DNA of 8,695 nucleotides from contig UQVI01000077.1 of NCBI GenBank assembly GCA_900544515.1, positions 1-8,695 on the forward strand. The letters run 5' to 3'. Position 1 is the first letter of the stretch, and each line of letters starts with the position of its first letter. The notes under the pieces are model-generated. The model did not search any database and had not been told where the DNA came from. It was given only the letters and a program-made list of their open reading frames with translations. This DNA is from an uncultured Oscillospiraceae bacterium (GTDB lineage Bacteria > Bacillota > Clostridia > Oscillospirales > Acutalibacteraceae). This document shows, piece after piece, positions 6,733-8,695 of this stretch. Both the position numbers and the translations under genes were made by a program.

Positions 6733-7554
6733 TCAGTCAAGCTCAAAGCTGTTCAAATCAACAAAATTCGCCTGGTCTGAAATATCCATTCCTAATAATG
6801 TTTTTGCTATGTGGGAGAAATTCTGTGTTTTATCAGATATATAATATCCTGCAGTACCCTGTCTGTCAGAAGCATTGAGCATATCCTGATCAGCCAGGAT
6901 TGCCTTTGCCTCCATAACAGCCTCATAGCCTGTGTCAATTAAACGCACACCGTCACCGACCACTTGTGATATAACCGGTGCGAGATGCGGAAAATGTGTA
7001 CAGCCGAGAATAATGGTGTCCACATCATTTTTTATGAGCGGTGCAACATATCGTTTAACGATTTCAACGGCAATTTTATCATCATCGTCAATCCAGTTAT
7101 TCTCCACAAGGGAAACAAGCATCGGACAGGATACTCCGCTCACCTCAATATCCGGATCAAGCTTTTCAATCGCCTTTATGTAAGAACCGCTGTTAATGGT
7201 AGCAGATGTACCCATAATACCTATACGCTTATTTTCAGTAGCTTTTACCGCAGCCTTTGAAGCAGGAGTAACCACCTCCACAAAAGGCTCCTTAACCTTT
7301 GATATTGCATTCTTTGCAACAGATGATACAGTACCGCAGGCTGCCATAATCAGCTTGCAATCAAACTTTTCAAGAAAAGCTATATCCTCTTTGGCATAAA
7401 GTTCAATTGTTTTTTCACTTCGTGTACCATAAGGTACGCGGCCGGTATCACCAAAATATATGATATCCTCATTGGGCAGATATTTAAGTATTGCCTTTAC
7501 TGCCGACAGTCCTCCGAGACCTGAATCAAAAACACCAATCGGTCTTTTGTCCAT
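6733..7554 (-). CDS. murI: Glutamate racemase
   Basis: MurI interconverts L- and D-glutamate without a cofactor, supplying D-Glu for UDP-MurNAc-pentapeptide. At 273 residues it has the usual length. Landmarks are IGVFDSGLGG at the N-terminus (Asp10, Ser11), FGDTGRVPYG (34-43) and the two catalytic cysteines: Cys73 in AACGTVSS and Cys185 in LGCTHFPHL (183-191, with Thr186 and His187). The first cysteine motif is usually CNTA/CNTS; here Asn74 is replaced by glycine. The start overlaps the ddl stop by one base (TAATG) and is preceded by GGAGG and AGGA, which indicates coupled translation of two peptidoglycan-precursor enzymes. The rest of the fold is intact, so I expect an active racemase. Confidence 0.96.
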   Translation of the reverse strand: MDKRPIGVFDSGLGGLSAVKAILKYLPNEDIIYFGDTGRVPYGTRSEKTIELYAKEDIAFLEKFDCKLIMAACGTVSSVAKNAISKVKEPFVEVVTPASKAAVKATENKRIGIMGTSATINSGSYIKAIEKLDPDIEVSGVSCPMLVSLVENNWIDDDDKIAVEIVKRYVAPLIKNDVDTIILGCTHFPHLAPVISQVVGDGVRLIDTGYEAVMEAKAILADQDMLNASDRQGTAGYYISDKTQNFSHIAKTLLGMDISDQANFVDLNSFELD

Positions 7555-8624
7555 TAAATCCTGCCTCCTCTTTCAAGAGCAAGATGAATCAGTCTGTCAA
7601 TCAGCTCCTTATAGGGAACGCCAACAGCCTCAAAAAGCTTAGGATACATACTGATCGGAGTCTGACCCGGAATCGTATTTATCTCATTTAAAAGGACACT
7701 TCCCTCGTCTTTTGTAACAAAGAAATCAACTCTTGAAAGTCCCTCGCAGCCAAGCGCCTTATATGCCCTGATTGCCTGTGCCTTTACCTCTTCTCTCTTT
7801 TCCTGCGAAATTTCAGCAGGGATATGAAGCTCAGACTGAGGATTGTTGTATTTTGAATCAAAATCATAAAATTCAGCAGCAGAAATAATCTGACCGACTT
7901 CAGCAGCAACCGGATTTTCATTACCCATTACTGCACATTCAACCTCAAAGCCGTCAATAAACTGCTCAAGCACAGCCTTTTTATCCTCTTTAAAAGCAAC
8001 CTCCATTGCCTGTGCCAGTGACTCCTTGCTGTTTGCTTTTGAAATACCCACTGAAGAACCGGCATTTGCAGGCTTAACAAAAATAGGAAGACCGAGCTTT
8101 TCAATAGCTGAATCGAGAAATGCATCTGCATCAGACTTATATTCATACTGTGTTACAGAGCACCATTTTGCCTGTGCAATTCCCACAGCATCTGCCACTG
8201 CATTGGCAACAGCCTTATCCATACACACACCTGATGAGGTTGAATCACAGCCTACAAACGGTATCTGCGCCAGCTGTAAAAGACCCTGAATTGTTCCGTC
8301 CTCACCATTTTTGCCGTGAAGAACAGGAAATACAACATCCAGTCTAAGTATTTCACCGCGTGATGTAACCACACCGTGCACAGAGCTATCAGGTGAAATA
8401 AATGCAGGCACAAGACTTTTTGAATAGATCCATTTATCCTCAGGCAGAAGATTTACATCATCGTTATAAAGAAACCATCTGCCCTCTTTCGTTATGCCGA
8501 TAAGTACAACATTATATCTGCTGTAATCCAGATTTGAAATGATACCCTTAGCTGAGATACAGCTTATATCATGCTCTGAGGATACCCCTCCAAAAATGAT
8601 TCCGAGCGTAATTTTATTATTCAT
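7554..8624 (-). CDS. ddl: D-alanine--D-alanine ligase, Tyr-type
   Basis: This ATP-grasp enzyme joins two D-alanines for the peptidoglycan stem peptide. Taken from the ATG at 8624 it has 356 residues. Motifs include FGGVSSEHDIS (11-21, with the catalytic glutamate), LHGKNGEDGTIQG (102-114), the ATP-grasp KPANAGSSVGISK (184-196), the omega-loop EFYDFDSKYNN (251-261) and the metal-binding LLNEINTIPGQTP (311-323). The SKY of the omega-loop keeps the Lys-Tyr pair of ordinary Ddl enzymes; D-Ala-D-Lac ligases of vancomycin-resistant lactobacilli have Phe there, so a D-Ala-D-Ala product is expected. An upstream in-frame ATG at 8642 is less likely: it would sit about 7 nt from the predicted transcript start, and GGGAG (8636-8640) then serves as ribosome site for 8624, although its 11-nt spacing is long. 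It is the first gene of the operon. Confidence 0.95.
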   Translation of the reverse strand: MNNKITLGIIFGGVSSEHDISCISAKGIISNLDYSRYNVVLIGITKEGRWFLYNDDVNLLPEDKWIYSKSLVPAFISPDSSVHGVVTSRGEILRLDVVFPVLHGKNGEDGTIQGLLQLAQIPFVGCDSTSSGVCMDKAVANAVADAVGIAQAKWCSVTQYEYKSDADAFLDSAIEKLGLPIFVKPANAGSSVGISKANSKESLAQAMEVAFKEDKKAVLEQFIDGFEVECAVMGNENPVAAEVGQIISAAEFYDFDSKYNNPQSELHIPAEISQEKREEVKAQAIRAYKALGCEGLSRVDFFVTKDEGSVLLNEINTIPGQTPISMYPKLFEAVGVPYKELIDRLIHLALERGGRI

Positions 8625-8635
8625 AGGTAACCATA

Positions 8636-8640
8636 CTCCC
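8636..8640 (-). promoter_or_regulatory. Ribosome binding site that decides the ddl start
   Basis: GGGAG on the minus strand lies 11 nt before the ATG at 8624 and overlaps the upstream ATG at 8642. No such site precedes 8642 within the short predicted leader, which favours the downstream start. Confidence 0.6.
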
Positions 8641-8655
8641 ATAATTATTCATAAT

Positions 8656-8684
8656 ATTGTATCATAACATAAAATAATAATCAA
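8656..8684 (-). promoter_or_regulatory. Extended -10 housekeeping promoter for the ddl-murI-DUF1934-argS operon
   Basis: On the minus strand, TTGATT (8679-8684) and TACAAT (8656-8661) are separated by exactly 17 nt. A TG one base before the -10 forms an extended -10 element (TGATACAAT). The match to the sigma-A consensus is 4/6 and 5/6. Transcription would start near 8649, giving a leader of about 25 nt to the ddl ATG. No riboswitch or T-box fits in so short a leader, so I see no sign of attenuation. Confidence 0.75.
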
Positions 8685-8695
8685 CACATTAAAAA

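Noticed and set aside
7554..8624. Van-type (D-Ala-D-Lac) ligase and glycopeptide resistance
   Set aside because: The omega-loop keeps the Lys-Tyr pair (SKY), typical of ordinary Ddl, and no vanH, vanX or two-component genes are present; the context is housekeeping.
8625..8642. Upstream ATG for ddl that would add MGVWLP
   Set aside because: It lies about 7 nt after the predicted transcription start, has no ribosome site, and adds residues not needed by the family; GGGAG overlapping it serves the ATG at 8624.

Overview
The window is a chromosomal contig from a low-GC Gram-positive bacterium, most likely a spore-forming clostridial (Oscillospiraceae/Ruminococcaceae-like) gut anaerobe. The grounds are the SpoIIE sporulation phosphatase, AT-rich DNA with AGGAG-type ribosome sites, and a ddl-murI-DUF1934-argS cluster whose DUF1934-argS pair matches ywiB-argS of Bacillus. 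The genus is inference. The first 41 bases are not biological: they are an Illumina Nextera index plus the Read-1 transposase adapter, so the left edge of spoIIE is an assembly end.

Layout. (1) 42-2347, plus strand: the 3' part of spoIIE, then 17 nt later a GlmS-isomerase-like SIS-domain gene with degraded sugar-phosphate signatures and no glutaminase domain. (2) 2348-2649: a non-coding stretch dominated by a 315-bp element (2353-2667) with 45/47-bp imperfect terminal inverted repeats. It contains a strong bidirectional terminator between the two convergent transcription units. (3) 2650-3141, minus strand: remains of a small two-helix membrane protein gene, broken by two opposite frameshifts and ended by a stop codon lying in the repeat arm. 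(4) 3143-8624, minus strand: a tight operon read right to left as ddl, murI, DUF1934 (ywiB), argS and a radical SAM/SPASM-like protein gene. It is driven by a well-formed extended -10 promoter at 8656-8684.

How the genes work together. MurI makes D-Glu and Ddl makes D-Ala-D-Ala, both cytoplasmic peptidoglycan precursor steps. Their genes overlap by one base, so translation is probably coupled. DUF1934 and argS are also almost contiguous, with the argS ribosome site inside the DUF1934 stop region. The radical SAM protein is of unknown substrate and sits last among the intact genes. SpoIIE dephosphorylates SpoIIAA to activate sigma-F in the forespore; the adjacent SIS protein has no assigned role.

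I see no CRISPR array, tRNA, rRNA, phage gene or defence system. The most unusual items are the inverted-repeat element and its junction with the decayed gene, the degenerate GlmS-like protein beside spoIIE, and the unassigned radical SAM protein.
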